DNA of 64,000 nt, taken from contig JADLZK010005775.1 of NCBI GenBank assembly GCA_015847255.1, forward strand, positions 1-64,000. The letters run 5' to 3'. The stretch comes from Hyparrhenia diplandra. Its lineage: Eukaryota; Streptophyta; Magnoliopsida; Poales; Poaceae. Below the pieces are notes generated by a model that worked only from the letters and a program-made list of their open reading frames with translations, was not told the DNA's origin and did not search any database. Made by a program: the position numbers and the translations under genes. The stretch's first letter is position 1. Each line of letters opens with the position of its first letter. This document shows, in pieces, positions 1-12,399 of this stretch.

Positions 1-393
1 AGGATATTTTTTTGTCCGTATGCCGTCATCCCAGCAACTGACGGAGGCAAGACCACCACGTGGCGACACATGGTTGGCTGCCTGGTCGCGTGCTGGGAGA
101 CCACGACCTGTGAGCGCGCCACGTCCTAACCACCCGACGGAGCACTCCCTGGATCCCCTGCGCCGCCTTCCTCCTGCTGCATCATTCGCAGTCTCAGGTC
201 ACGGAGCTCTACCCACTCGTCACCACCTAGCTAGAGTAGTCCTCGTGCCTTTCCGGCGAGAGGCGCATGTGACTCGGTAGCAGCCTTGAGGATTTGAGCT
301 CTCCTGGTGTCCTTGCTGTCCTTGTCTTTTGGTGCTGAGCTGAGACTGAGAGACAGCCAGACAGGTAGGAGGAGGAGGAGGAGGGAGGGAGGG

Positions 394-2931
394 ATGGAGT
401 TCAAGAACTACGGGTCGTCGTCGCAGCACCGGCCGGCGGTGGTGGTGGACGAGGGGGCGCCGTTGGCGAGGCAGGGGTCGGTCTACTCGTTGACGTTCGA
501 CGAATTCCAGAGCGCGCTCGGCGAGGCGCCGCCGGCGGTGCGGTGCGGTGGCGGTGGCAGCGGCATCCCCCAAGGATTTCGGCTCGATGAACATGGACGA
601 GCTGCTCCGGAGCATCTGGACCGCGGAGGAGACCCAGGCCATGGCCTCCGGAGCCTCTGGCGCGGGGATGCCGCCCACGCCGCTGCAGCGGCAGGGATCG
701 TCGCTCACACTGCCCCCGCACGCTCAGCGCCAAGACGGTCGACGAGGTGTGGCGCAACCTCGTGCGCGACGACGAGCCGCCGCAGGCTCAGGGGGCGGAC
801 GGCGGCGGACACCAGCAGCAGCACCGCCAGTCGACGCTCGGGGAGATGACTCTGGAGGAGTTCTTGGTCAGAGCTGGCGTGGTCAGGGAGAACCCCGCTC
901 CAGCTCCTCCAGCGCCGCCGCCACCCATGATGCCGCCGCGGCCGGTACCTGTTGCCCCTAAAAGCTCCGCCTTTTTCGTGAATTTACCGGGTGCCGACGA
1001 CGCCGCAGCTGGGGTTTTGCACCGGTGAAGCGGGGATCTGGCCCTGATACCGCCAGGGCGGCAGGCTTGAGCGGCAGCCTCATGGCTGTGCAAACAGCGG
1101 TGAATCAACGATTCTGGCGGGAAGGGGGTACAGCGACCTGTCGTCGCCCGCGGGAGCCGCTGCCTTTTCGTTTCAGGGATGATTCGGGAGAAGGCATGGA
1201 GGCGGAGTGGAGAAAGTGGTGGAGCAGGCGGCAGAGGAGGATGATCAAGAACAGGAGTCCGCCGCGGGTCCTGAGCGCGCAAACAGGTCTCAACCTTTCG
1301 TACTGAATTCATGCATGTCTATGTCTGTCTTATCCAAAAGCCACAGCCATTTGTTAGCGAAAACTTCAATCTTGTTGGGCCGAGAATAAGATATTACGAA
1401 AAATTTGTCCAAATTATACCTCAGTGTGCTCCTTTTCCTTGACCCATGACGTGGTGAGGAGTTATAGCTTAATTGTGATTGTGTCATTGTACAGGCAGGA
1501 AAAACATGTGGCTTTCTTACTTATTTATGTGTTTATTTAAAAGCAGACAATGTTTCCACTTTCCAGTTTTAGTAAAACTTTCTTATTTTGCTGTATAGGC
1601 TTATACAATGGAGAGTTAGAAGCTGAAGTTCAGAAACTCAAGGAGCAGAATCAGGAACTGGAGAGAAACAGGTGTCTTTTTCTAATTTTCTCTACACACT
1701 ACAGTTTACCATGCTACTCATGTTAGACACATGCCTCAATGTTTGGGAACAGTTTAGTTTACTGTGCAACTATGATGTGTCACACTTCTTCACATCTTGT
1801 AACAGGCGTCAAAGACTCATTTTCTTGTTACATGTATGGCTTTAAACTTGTCTACATGTATGGCTTTAATTTTAAGCGTTACACTTTCTGCTGTGGCAGC
1901 CATAGACCCTTTGTTTGGCAGCAAACCAAAATCCATTTTAGCCATTGTGAAATGGGTAATTTCAGCATGCCCCCTATGTTGCCGGCATCAATAGAGAGTT
2001 CCCGTGAATCATTCGGTGCATTATGTTCCTGTAGTTGCCAGCACGACTGCTATAATAGACCTATAGTACAGTGTTCATGTGTTATGGTACACCGAGCGTC
2101 GAACCTGTGCACTTCGGTCTATATATGAACCAGTGCACTAAAACATGTAGGTGTAGTGATACTGCTTTCATAGGCTATGCCCTAAACACGTTTAAGAATC
2201 CGCACAGATTCTTGCATCTCAGACTGTGTTCTTTGGATGTCTTCAAAGTGCTGATCATTCATTTTTTTTTTTTCTTTCAAAATGCAGGCAGAGATTATGG
2301 AAAATGCAGAAGAACGAGGTAACTGTTAATGTCAAATTTCTGTTTGACCCTTTATATATTATTATCTTGACGCTCTTTCTAGTTTGCTAAAACTTTGGCA
2401 GAGAAATATTCAGCCTGTAAGCATACTACTTCTATTATTTTGCTAATATCAAACATTAAAGAATGGCATGAAGAAAATCCATATTATTCGAATATACTCC
2501 ATTAGTCTACGTTGTTGAGTTGTTAGCTGAGCAACCAATCACTAAAAAAATTGGTTGTAGGATTCAGTTAGGGACTCACACTTGCAGAGTTTTCTTTTCT
2601 ATTCCGCACATTTTAGTTCAACTTAACTTCAAATATACTGCATTGCCCTTTGTACCCTACTCACACTTTGAGTTTTCCTTTTGCACCTCCTTTTTAAATT
2701 ATTTTTTTACTGTCTCAGATGTCTCAGATATTTGGAGCAGTTTTTCAAATATATAACATTGCTACCAGCACATATAATCCTATTTTTTTTTTCATAATGA
2801 ATGACCCACCTGTTTTTTTACGTTTGGTGATGATGCTTGTAAATTTTGCCCTACAGGTACCAGAAATGTTGGATCCATTCGGACGGAAGAAACGACTGTG
2901 CTTGCGAAGAACATTGACTGGCCCTTGGTGA
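394..2931 (+). CDS. ABF/AREB-type bZIP transcription factor (ABA response), with multiple frameshifts
   Basis: Group-A bZIP factor that binds ABA-responsive promoter elements in the nucleus. Four exons can be placed by GT-AG sites: 394-1286, 1599-1671, 2288-2318 and 2857-2931. The start MEFKNYG follows a GGAG-rich leader. Conserved family blocks are all visible: GSVYSLTFDEFQSALG (C1), DFGSMNMDELLRSIWTAEE (C2), TVDEVWRNLVRDDE and TLGEMTLEEFLVRAGVV (C3), the basic region around RRQRRMIKNR near 1225-1286, a leucine zipper across exons 2-3, and the C-terminal RRTLTGPW (C4) just before TGA at 2929. C1-C3 and C4 contain the SnRK2 phosphorylation sites known for the family. The frame breaks near 566-571 and 713-717 (C runs), twice at 1253-1268, near 1613-1615, 1667 and 2301-2304. 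In the frame set by the exon 1 donor, an expected CGA of the basic region reads TGA at 1272-1274. Closest to rice OsbZIP72/TRAB1-type proteins from memory. Family is certain; whether it is intact is not. Confidence 0.9.
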
Positions 2932-3500
2932 TGATTGTCTGGAACAGCAGATGACTTGCAGTTGCTACGTACCTGCAGTGGTGCTTGGGATCTGTACATA
3001 ATTTCTCTCCTCTAGACTAGCGATGAACGTAGTCGGTATGATTGTACGTACTGTTAGCTCCCTTCTGCCTCTTATGTAGTACAGCATTTTCTGCATAGCG
3101 GTGGAATCGAAAACTGACATGTAGATTATGTTAGTAGAGAACCAAATGGGTGGAACCGGCCGCAAGAGTCGACTTAGCAATCCTCAGGAAAAGCATTGTG
3201 TAGAGTTGCCTAGGTTTGCATCTTGCCAGAACATCGTATATAGAGATTGGATGACTTTAAAGATCGGTGAATGGATCACTGGATGTAAGTAGATTTGATG
3301 GGATCAAGCATGGCAGCGTTCAGGATGCAGCCCGGCTTGACGAATGTATATCTGATGGCTATAGAGCTGTAGTATGCAAAACTGTCCTGCTTCTGCTTGT
3401 GTGTAATGGTGAAATCGAACTGCGTTATTTGTATTACTTAGCAAATGTACTCACAAGAACATCTAAATACCAACATTGAAAATTTGGACAGAGTCTTAAG
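2932..3500 (+). other. Probable 3' UTR of the bZIP gene
   Basis: Moderately AT-rich sequence directly after the bZIP stop, with no ORF of note. AATGAAG-like and TGTAA-like signals occur near 3395-3510 but no single polyadenylation site can be fixed. The extent is an inference from usual plant 3' UTR length. Confidence 0.35.
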
Positions 3501-3599
3501 AATGAAGTACATATTGGGGGAACTGCTGCTCATCGTGGTAACCAATAGTTGTTTTACATTTTGAATTTGTGTCGGTTTGGAGGTGGAAGAGGGGTTAAT

Positions 3600-5280
3600 T
3601 CTCTGAAAAAAGTGCCATGTGTTTTGGTGCAAAGATGGCAATGCAAAATACAGTGTTTGCGTTAGTACTTGAGAGGTTGGGCAAGAAATGAAAGGTCAAA
3701 ATTAGATGAGAGAAAGAGGTTACTACAAGTTTGGTTGATGCTTTAGATAAGAAAGGCCAGAATTTTTCCTTTCTTTTGCCAAGACAGGATCTATCATATG
3801 TTGAGGGAAAGAAGGGTGCATTGTTTCAACGCTCAAAAATCTAGAGACTTGTTAGATGGGACAACAATACAAAGAACTTTTCCAACCTATTGCAAATGCT
3901 TAAGCATTGCAAAACTCTATTTTCCAGCTGAAAGGTTGTAGAGAGTTATAAAAGAGGAATAGGAGTTAAAGGGAACAATTAACAACTTACTATCAAAATC
4001 TATTGGGACCTACTGAAAACAATGGTTTTAAAATGTCGAAAGATTGTGTAAATGATAGTCCATAAGTCTCTATTTTAGAGAATGAATTTTAAAAAAGATA
4101 TTTCTTTGAAAATGAAGTGAAGACATTTTCCAAATGGAGCGTGATAAAAGCACACTAGGACTTCGGATGACTTTAAAATTGAATTTTATCAATTGTTCTA
4201 GGAGGTTATAAAAAAAGTTTATTTGATATTGGCAATGTTTTTCTGCCTTTCTTACTTTTGTACTGTATAGACACTTATGAATTTTATCAATCGGTATGGG
4301 TCACTGATGATGGGTCAAACTTTTAAATTGTGACCCATTTTGTAGTGAGTAGTATTAAAATTTATGTCTCAACTATATTTAATGATACTTATTTTTATCA
4401 AACTTTTAAATTGTTTGACTCCTCAAAAAGTGAAAACAGCATTTTTATGGACGAATGGACTATACAGTACAAAGTAAAATAGCTCTAAAAAACTAATGGG
4501 TATGGGTCACTGATGAAATGGGTCAATCTGACATTGTTCCAAATACCGCAAGCAGCGGTTCTTGTAGTTGCAGCCCACATCGATTACGTTGTAGTCTTGG
4601 GCCAACTTGCGCCCCTCGCATGATATACTTGATGTCTCGATTTGAGCCGTGCGCTAGCCCATAATTTTTTTCCTATAAATAACGCTTTTAATTTTCTTAA
4701 AAGGAATAAATGATAGATAAATGTGTAGATTGTAGTAGTAAAAATATCGCTATAGAATTTTTCCTCGTCAAACTCTCTTAAATAGGGGTTCCCGGTTGAT
4801 GTTGTTTTGTTGCAGAGAGAAAAAATAATTTATTATTCGTATTTAATATATAGTATTAACTATATGTACCACAACTATATAATTGTGCGCCTCTTCCATT
4901 ACAAAAAATATAATTCAAATACCCTCTAAATTTATATAAATTACCCACATCTGTCATTATGAAAAAAATCAAAATACTTGCTAAATTTGCATCTAAATGG
5001 CTTACTTTTGAAACATAACTCAAAATAACCCTTCATAGTGCATTTAAATTACCTACCTTTGCTACCATAAAAGATAATTAAAAATAACTCTCCAAGTTTG
5101 CATCTAAATTTCCCACATCCTGTCATTACGAAATAATTTAAAACACATCATATGATTACCCACCGTTTTAATTATGAAATATACTGCAAAGTAGCATAAA
5201 AATTGCATTCAACCTATAAATAATTATGAAACATAATTTAAAGTATTTCATTCATTATATGTAAGAAAACTTATTGTTAT
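3600..5280. repeat. AT-rich repeat-derived spacer with ACCCAC/GTCATTATGAA modules
   Basis: No gene seen. Between about 4900 and 5250 a loose unit of roughly 60-70 bp recurs, each copy with a core like TTACCCACnTnTGTCATTATGAA followed by AAATTTGCATCTAAAT. Related cores appear near 11265, 13615 and 15090. A phrase beginning GGGTATGGGTCACTGATGA also occurs twice (about 4294 and 4499). Such modules are typical of the interior of decayed non-autonomous grass elements, probably Helitrons, but no ends were found here. Confidence 0.45.
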
Positions 5281-8150
5281 GGGCCTGCTCTGCAGCCCTT
5301 TTCAGCGGCTGCGGCTGTATCTCCCAAGTTCCTGTGCAAACAGCAGTAGCTTACTTCAGCGAAAGGCCGATAGCACCCCAAAAAAAAATATATACCTAGG
5401 CATTTTGTACTATTTACGCGGGCAAAATCTTACTAGCTAGAACTTAGAAACAACTGTAGTGTCAGTTAGGGAGTGCTTCGGCATATACATAGAACCATAG
5501 ATCAGAGAGTACTACTAGTTTATTGGGCGCACGAACACGATCCATAACTCATCATCAGCGTAATCTGCAAATCTACAGCTACAACAGAGCTCCTATGTCT
5601 TCCAATGGCAATGAAACTACGGAGGAAACCAGCAGCATCAGCAGCTTAGCTGCTTCGCACGGCACGAGGCCCGAACAAAGAAACCAGATCGACCCGCCCC
5701 CCAAAAGCTGGGACAGGGCCACGATGTCACCGAATCATACCACACCTGTCGCCCGTCGTCGGCATGCGTCCTCGGCTCCCCTCGCTTGTCGTTGGTGTGC
5801 ACCGCGGTCGAGCCGATCAGCACGGCATCGATCGATCGATCAGGACCGCAGCCAGCCACGACGCAGGTGCTTTCACTTTATTGGCCAGGACGCCTGTCAT
5901 GTCCGGGGCACGTGCGTGCACGGACGGACAAGAAGCGAAAGCACCAGCACGGCCGAGCGTGCCGTGGTCGCAAACAATGCGCCAGCCTCTCTCTCTCTCT
6001 CTCTCTGTGCCTTTCTGGTACGAGCGGCAGGGTAGCGGTTGCCAAAGGCAGGCAGCGGCAGGCAGCCGTGGGCTGGCGGCCGTGTCGTGGAGCCGGCGCC
6101 GGATCAGCACGCCAGCGCCTCGGCAAGATCAAAATCTCGTCCGTTGCCCGTTGGGTAATGTGCGCGCGCGCGCGCTCGACTCGACTGCCCCGCCCGGTGT
6201 TCCCCGCCGAAGCACAACGCCGGTCGGAGCGCGCGCTTTACAGCTGCGCCGGCGGCATCGCGTTATCGCCGAAACCGAATCGAAAACATCGGGCCGGCGG
6301 TTTGCTGCCGCCGCTGCCGCCGCCGTGCGAGCAGATCAGAGGAGTGGCTCCGTCGTTGTGCTGGTACAGTGCAGGATCCAGGATCCGATCGCCTGGCCGG
6401 CCGGCCGGCAGGGCGTACTCTCTACGTACGTGCACGGTGGCCGTGTTGTGGTTGGACATTACATCCTCCGTAGTCCGTACCACAAGCATATCATATCACA
6501 GTCGTTCGTTAGGTGGGGTGGCAGGGGCGAATATTTGGCCGGCACGGGCGATCTGTATCACTCACTGCTGCTCAGCTCGCCCCGCCGGACGGGTCCGTCC
6601 GTCTGGTGCTTTCCCAGCTTCGCGCACGCTTCGCTCATCGAATCATCGGCCAATAACCATGCATTATTGCCATCTGATGGCGATTAGCTAGGCCACTAAA
6701 CAAACGGTGTGGTCCAATGCCTTTTCGTTTCTGTGCGGAGGAGTATAATAAAATCGTGCTCCCTAGGGAACAGATAATAAGCCCGTGCACGTACTGGTAC
6801 TACGTACGAACTGCATACATAATGCACGCATGTACATGTTGCATGCTGGCAATGCAAATATACGCACCTCTGCTCCTACTTTAATACAACTAGTGCTCTA
6901 CATGCTCCATTTTGGTTATGGTTAGTTACAGATGATGAGCTTCTGCTCATCAGGATTAATTGGTCCTCTGGGAGCCGGTACAGAGCTAGCGTGGCAACTA
7001 GTATAAATTTGCCCGTTGCCTGTCTCGTGCAGCATGCATCAGCAGGCGTGCCACTCCTGAATAATCGCGCGGTTGCTAGTTTGAGCCGTTGAGGACCTTG
7101 AGGTTCTGTCAGTGTATATAACTGTAATACATTGTTCGGTGCATGTTCCCTCGCGAAGCAAATGAGCCAAACTGGAACATTACTTTCCAGTCAGATCACA
7201 AAATGTTTGAACTGTTCATGTAGGACTTTACCCAAACCGAACAAGGGTCCTGGCGCTATATAGAGTGGAAGGAGTACTGAAGGACCACAACAGAAAATGT
7301 GGCCTGATGGACTTTCAGATAGCTACATGGATCAATTGTCGGTTGCATCGTAAAAGTCCACAGGCAAGCGGATGTTTAAAACCCTTGCGCGCTCGTCACA
7401 GCGTGGTTGCAGCAGGTAGACTTGCTGCGTTTCTTAGGCATAAATCATACGGAGAGATAATCCAGGAGCTCACAGACAAGCGGTAGTGTTCAGTAGTGTG
7501 CGTGACAGGGGTAATAGTAGGTCCTGGATTTGTATGCAGAAAGGTACACACACTTTATTTTAACGCATGGGCTGAAAGATCGTCGGATCGACTATCCTCA
7601 TACGTACGTCGCCGGGGTTTTCTAAATCGTACTGGTCACTTTAGCCTTATGGCAAGTCAAATTCTTTTCTAGCTTTGTTCAACTTTATACATCAGAATCT
7701 GCTATAAGGATTGGTCGTTTCACTAAAATTATCCATGAAACATGCTTTGTCATTGCATTTTTTTTGGACCTGTGATGTTGATATATTTTGAAAGTGCTTG
7801 ATATTAGATAAGTTTGAAGATTAAGGTAACTAACTAAGCAAGGATTGGAGAGGGAGTGTATATGTGTGATAAACTATCCTTGGAGAGAAGTAGATGAAGC
7901 GGTCAGCTTGTACGACTTACCGTCCTACCTTCCGCAGATTTTTTAGTAGCATTTCTTGCCCCTGTCCAACAAATATTGACCCATCTGGTGCAGATTTGCC
8001 CAACAGTTCATTTGTTACTTCAAGATCTGGTAATGATAGCCGTATCTGTGAAAGTGAAGGGCGGATGTAAGCCGATGGCAACACAGTACCATTTCCTACA
8101 AATTAATACAAGTAATACTGTCAAGAACAAATAAAACCATAACTGGAAAT
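5281..8150. other. Intergenic region with a GC-rich island (about 5520-6690), no gene recognised
   Basis: A GC-rich stretch holds several overlapping open frames of up to about 300 codons on both strands, but none shows a recognisable domain, and their length follows from base composition. It includes a (CT)10 tract at 5987-6006 and a GC-alternating tract near 6162-6175. From 6700 to 8150 the sequence is mixed and no gene, RNA or element end is evident. Confidence 0.4.
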
Positions 8151-8422
8151 GCATGTGTCACAGTATCAGTCCGTCAGCTGCAGACTGTAGAGCCAGCTGC
8201 CACCCACAGCCTCCCTTTCACAGAACTGGTTGGGCATGGGCACTATCCCTTGTCCATGACCATATCTACGCGCATGTCGGAGACGGACACACGGAGGCGG
8301 GCAGGCGCCAACCGCAAGGCGACGCCGGCTTTCACCACCTCCCAGCGGCAACGGCGCCGGTGCAGCATTAATGGCAGCCGCGCCAGCCACCGCTCGCTGG
8401 GTGCCTGCCTGGGTCACGGCTC

Positions 8423-8446
8423 GGTCACGGTCACGGTCACGGTCAC
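8423..8446. repeat. Hexanucleotide microsatellite (GGTCAC)4
   Basis: Four perfect copies of GGTCAC in a GC-rich island (about 8250-8690) that carries open frames without recognisable domains. The rest of 8690-9326 shows no gene. Confidence 0.9.
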
Positions 8447-9326
8447 GGCGGGCTCATCACTCACAAGTCACAAAAGCAAAGCGCCGGGGCGCTCACGTAC
8501 GCGCCCTCCACGGGCGGCTCGCCGGCTCGCGCGTACGTCGCGCCCGTGCCGCCGCGCGCAGCTGCGACGGACGCCGTGGAGACATGGCCCCGCGAAAGCA
8601 AGGGACAAAGCCTTTCTTTTGGGCGGGTACACCGTGGCGCACGGAAAGGTCGATCGGTCCCTGCACGGGCTAGCTAACTGCTTCCACGATCGATGTTGGT
8701 TGCCTTTCAGATACGAAAAGGGGCAATTGTGGTTACGAGTTGTTAATCTGCGTAGCTTGTACCTAAAAACGATCATCACCGCAAAGCTTAGCTTAGTTCG
8801 CAGGGGAGGGAAGAAAAGCTACAAGGAACAGCAGAGGATGTCGCAACTGCACGTATATGCTCCTCGATCTCATGCTGGGCACCCAAGCAAAACATGCTCG
8901 TGCTATACAGCCTGTGAAAGCGTGATTGCAACTCGATCATGGACCTTGCATAGTTGCATTGTCTGCTGATCCATGCTAGGTATCGTCGGATATATTGGAC
9001 TATTCAAGGAAGGTTCGCATGATCTCTGTTTTCGGATATATCATAAACAAAGCTACGGCCAGTAGGAGCACATCACCACCCACCCACCGTGACTGTTAAA
9101 GCTTCGACGTACTAACGGTCTCAAACAAACATACATTTAAAAAGAACCACTAGTTCGTACGTTGCAGAACACGGAGCGTTTTTAACCAAAGTGTGTGTCT
9201 TCTCGGCGAATTTAGTTCTCATTTCTGGGACACTGTATCTTACAACGAACACGGTGCATCGCGCACATGAGCACGGCATAATTTACTCGCGCGCTCATGC
9301 GAACGAACATGGCCTAGTTTACTTTC

Positions 9327-10639
9327 TCACTTATACCAGTGTAGTTTGATTCGGACTCGAGATAACGAAGAATGTGAAGCGTCCGAGTGAGATCGATCCA
9401 TGTCACGGGCGTGCCAGCGCTTGCGCGCGAGGCGCTGGACCTTGGCGGCGATCTCCGGCGGGGATCCGCACGTTCGACCGGAACCGGTCCTTGCCGCGGC
9501 GGAAGTCGAGCCCCAGCGCGTCCGACACGTCCTCGGAGGTCCACCCGGCGCGCCGGGCGAGTCCGAGCACCGGTCGGTCTTGAGGACCAGCGCGTCGAGG
9601 ATGGCCTCGGAATCGGGTGCTGGAGGGGCGTCGTCGCCGTCGAAGAAACCGGAGGCGGTGACCTCGACCATCTCGTCCACTTCACGGTCCCTCCACCCGC
9701 CCTTCTTCAGCATTGATCCGAGCTCGTCGAGGTAGTCGTCGACCCACCGCGGGGTTGACCGCCGGGGTGGCGACGCGCAGCCTGAGACGAGGAGGATGAA
9801 GAGGAGGGCGGTGGAGGCTTCCGAGGACGAGGAGTCGCGGCGGCGGCGGTCGGACGCGGCGTCGCTCCAGAACTCGATCCAGCGCGGGGCCTGGACGGCG
9901 TCGAGGCTCCGGCGCGTGCACGACGACCTGCTGGTCGCGGCGCCGGCGGCGGAGAGATGGGACGCGAGCGGGGAGGACGAGGAGGGGACGGCGTGATCCA
10001 TCGTCGTCGTCGTCGGCTGGAACGAGGAGTCGCGGGTGAAGAAGTGGAGCAGGTCGAGGCCGCAGCAGAGGACGCGGTCGTCGGCGACGAAGAAGACGGG
10101 GTTCCCGGCGAGGCAGGGGCGGCAGGGCAGGTAGCAGCGGTCGAAGAGTGGGATCAGCAGCGGCGCGCGGCGTATCGCGGAGCGCGCGAGATGCAGGGCG
10201 CGGTCCGGGTCGGCGGGCCTCCGGCCCCAGCACCGCGGCCACAGCGCGCCCCTGGCGACCTGGAGCGACGCTGCCGCGGCGGGGAGGTCGAACGCGGCGC
10301 GGAGGCCCGCCCGGCCACGGCCGCGCCAGTCCGGGAACCCGGGACCTGAGGGCACGCCGAGGGCGAGCACGGCGCGGAGGTCTGGCGGAACGTGAACCCG
10401 AACTCGGCCTCCGCGCGGGCGAGCTCCGCGTCGGTGAGGCCCGGGAGGACGGCCACCCCGACCTCGCGGAGGTGGGAGAGCACCCCGGCCGCCACGGCGT
10501 GGAAGGAGTGCAGCCCGTGCCGCGGCGACGCGGACGCCGATGAGGCCCCGCGGCGGCGGCGCGTGGACAGGCGCCGCAGCGCCGCTGTGTGCGCCACCGA
10601 TGGAGCCAGCCCCGCCATCCGGTGGTCCACGTCCACCAT
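9327..10639 (-). CDS. Plant protein of unknown function with SMI1/KNR4-like N-terminal region
   Basis: Single-exon-looking gene read from ATG at 10639 (MVDVDHRMAG...) to a TGA at 9327-9329, about 430 codons once indels are allowed for. Residues about 50-100 read LREVGVAVLPGLTDAELARAE, then a phenylalanine-rich turn, then PPDLRAVLALGVPSGPGFPDW; this helix plus PPD-LRA-L pattern resembles the start of SMI1/KNR4 superfamily domains. Later come a conserved-looking block ending NPVFFVADDRVLCCGLDLLHFF, a serine-rich linker, and a C-terminal acidic/basic helical part (WVDDYLDELGSMLKKGGW). One base appears missing in a C run near 10386-10390, and two or more shifts occur near 9470-9570. No enzyme motif, signal peptide or membrane segment is seen. 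The gene is probably real because coding is kept across the shifts; the superfamily call is tentative. Confidence 0.6.
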
Positions 10640-10761
10640 CGCTAGCTGCTGTGTGTGAGCCTGCTTGCTCTGCGTCTCGGGTGCGGTGCGGGGAGTGAGG
10701 AGATGCCGAGGAAACGGGTGGGCGCTGAGACTGAGAGGAGGGAGACGGGCGGAGGGGTGGG

Positions 10762-10768
10762 TTATATA
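10762..10768 (-). promoter_or_regulatory. TATA box of the SMI1/KNR4-like gene
   Basis: On the minus strand the sequence reads TATATAA, about 125 bp upstream of the ATG at 10639. It is followed by a CT-rich leader, as is usual for plant promoters. Confidence 0.55.
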
Positions 10769-11288
10769 GGGAAGACAAGGGCCGTGGACGTGGACGTGGA
10801 CGTGGGGGCCCTGCGGAGATCTGAGCTGAGCGTGGGGCGAGAAAGCGACGGCGTCGCGGACGACATCATCGTGTGCTGCTTCGATGCGAGCTGGCTGGCT
10901 GCTGCCGGTGGTGTTAACATTGAGCGACTCCGCTTGTGAAAACGCAAGCTCACAGGTCTTGTACAGTGTTGTACTCGAGAACGGCGAGGAGCTGTAAATT
11001 CTTGTACTCGTATGATCGTAACGCGCTTGTACAGCAAGACTTTTCAATCTTGTACAATTGTACTATAACGTTCCCTTTTGTTTCTGAATAATCAAATAGG
11101 AACGGGTGATGATCCACGTTAATCCTCACCGCGCGCCAGGAAAAAGATAAAATGCCAGAAATTCCCACAATAATCAAAACATCTAAAGCCGCCAATTTAA
11201 TAAGATTTAATCATCACGTGCAATAATAACCATTGGATCAATCGGTTTGCTTTTTCGGAAAAATTACCCACCACCGCCATTATGTAAA

Positions 11289-11581
11289 TTAATGAAACAA
11301 TTGCATAAATCGTTTTCGTGTTTTACTTTTTCTCGGAACCCATCTAAATCGACCGAGGCACCGCCCTAGCGCGGACCACGGGAAGAGCGAACCGCAGAAG
11401 GCCAGGTAGATGACGGCGTTGATGCCCAACCAGAAGACGAGGAAGATGGACACCACGACGATGCCGCCCGTGCTGTGCGGCGTCCTCGCGAGCTTCACCA
11501 GCGCGTAGACGAGGAAGCCCGTGCCCCGACGGACACCATGTTGGCGATGGCCAGACCGTACACGCAGAAGCAGCAGTCCAT
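11289..11581 (-). CDS. Small membrane protein, two predicted transmembrane helices, function unknown
   Basis: Short gene starting at ATG 11581 (MDCCFCVYGLAIANMVSVG) and ending at TAA 11289. A single missing G in the run at 11523-11527 breaks the frame between VSVG and the continuation GFLVYALVKLARTPHSTGG; the two halves fit if one base is restored. The first hydrophobic stretch covers about residues 5-35. The second, IVVVSIFLVFWLGINAVIYLAFCGSLF, is a clear membrane helix. The tail is basic (RKSKTRKR). Likely about 95-100 residues. I do not recognise the family. It lies about 650 bp upstream of, and on the same strand as, the SMI1-like gene. Hydrophobic coding over two frames makes chance unlikely. 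Confidence 0.6.
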
Positions 11582-12312
11582 GGCGGCGACCGCGAGATCG
11601 AGATCGAGATCGATCGACTTGGACTTGCCTCTGGCTGAGCTAGATGATTTACAGCTTGGGCAAGCGGCAGCCAAGTGCAATTCACGGATGGATCAGAGGG
11701 CATGATGGTATGATAAGATGACTGGATTGGTAAACAGCACAGAAGTTGATCGGGAATTTACGAGGTTCTCCCGTTCTTCTCCGTGGTATTATCCAATTCA
11801 TCTAGCGAGATGGCTTCAGCTATGTTGGATGGTGAAGTTGTTCCGGTAGGATGAGAGTCTCACCGTTGAGGATCCATGCGGGAGACAAAGCAGGATCAGA
11901 TTCAATTGGGGGGCACGAAACACAACCTGCAGCTGCATGTGCCTCTAACTCAGGTTTAACTGCGAGAATCAGCCGATCGGTAGTACAGGCGAGTTGTTGC
12001 GTTGTCGGTGCCTGTGGCCGGCATAAAGCAGTGAGGCTTGACTGGCCTAGGGTGGTGCATCGTCCACAACTCTGCATGAGGCTGACCATTGTAAATTAAG
12101 ATACGATTGATCTGCTGTGTGCCTGTGCTGGGAGGCTAGACAGCGCCGCCGTGCCTTCACAATCTGCCAGATGAATCTCATGGGTGGTTTCGTGATGGCA
12201 CGCCTACAACTGCAATGTCCAGGATATATCTCTGCATCCTGTGTGGCCTCTGAATGAATGACTTTCCATGCATTGCCTCCTTGCGGTCTATGGTTACAAC
12301 TGTAACTGAGAT
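11582..12312. other. Upstream region of the small membrane gene, no further gene seen
   Basis: Contains an AGATCG-rich leader near 11595-11625 and mixed sequence with short open frames lacking recognisable domains. No TATA box could be chosen with confidence. Confidence 0.35.
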
Positions 12313-12388
12313 GATTGATCTGAGATTGCATCATCTGATTGATCTGAAGATTGCATCATCTGATTGATCTGAAGATTGCATCATCTCT
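12310..12388. repeat. Minisatellite, about 25 bp unit, three copies
   Basis: Three head-to-tail copies of TGATTGATCTGAAGATTGCATCATC, the first with one base missing. The nearby AAGTACAAGTACAAG (about 12476-12491) is a separate short repeat. Confidence 0.85.
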
Positions 12389-12399
12389 GGCTATGTATT

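Noticed and set aside
5523..6691. Overlapping long open frames (170-307 codons) on both strands
   Set aside because: Very GC-rich sequence gives long frames in several phases at once; no domain, signal or conserved motif in any, and none stands out.
8250..8969. 239-codon plus-strand frame
   Set aside because: Arg/Ser/Thr-rich translation through a GC island and a GGTCAC microsatellite; no recognisable protein.
12313..12387. CRISPR-like array
   Set aside because: Contiguous 25-bp minisatellite with no unique spacers, in a plant nuclear genome.
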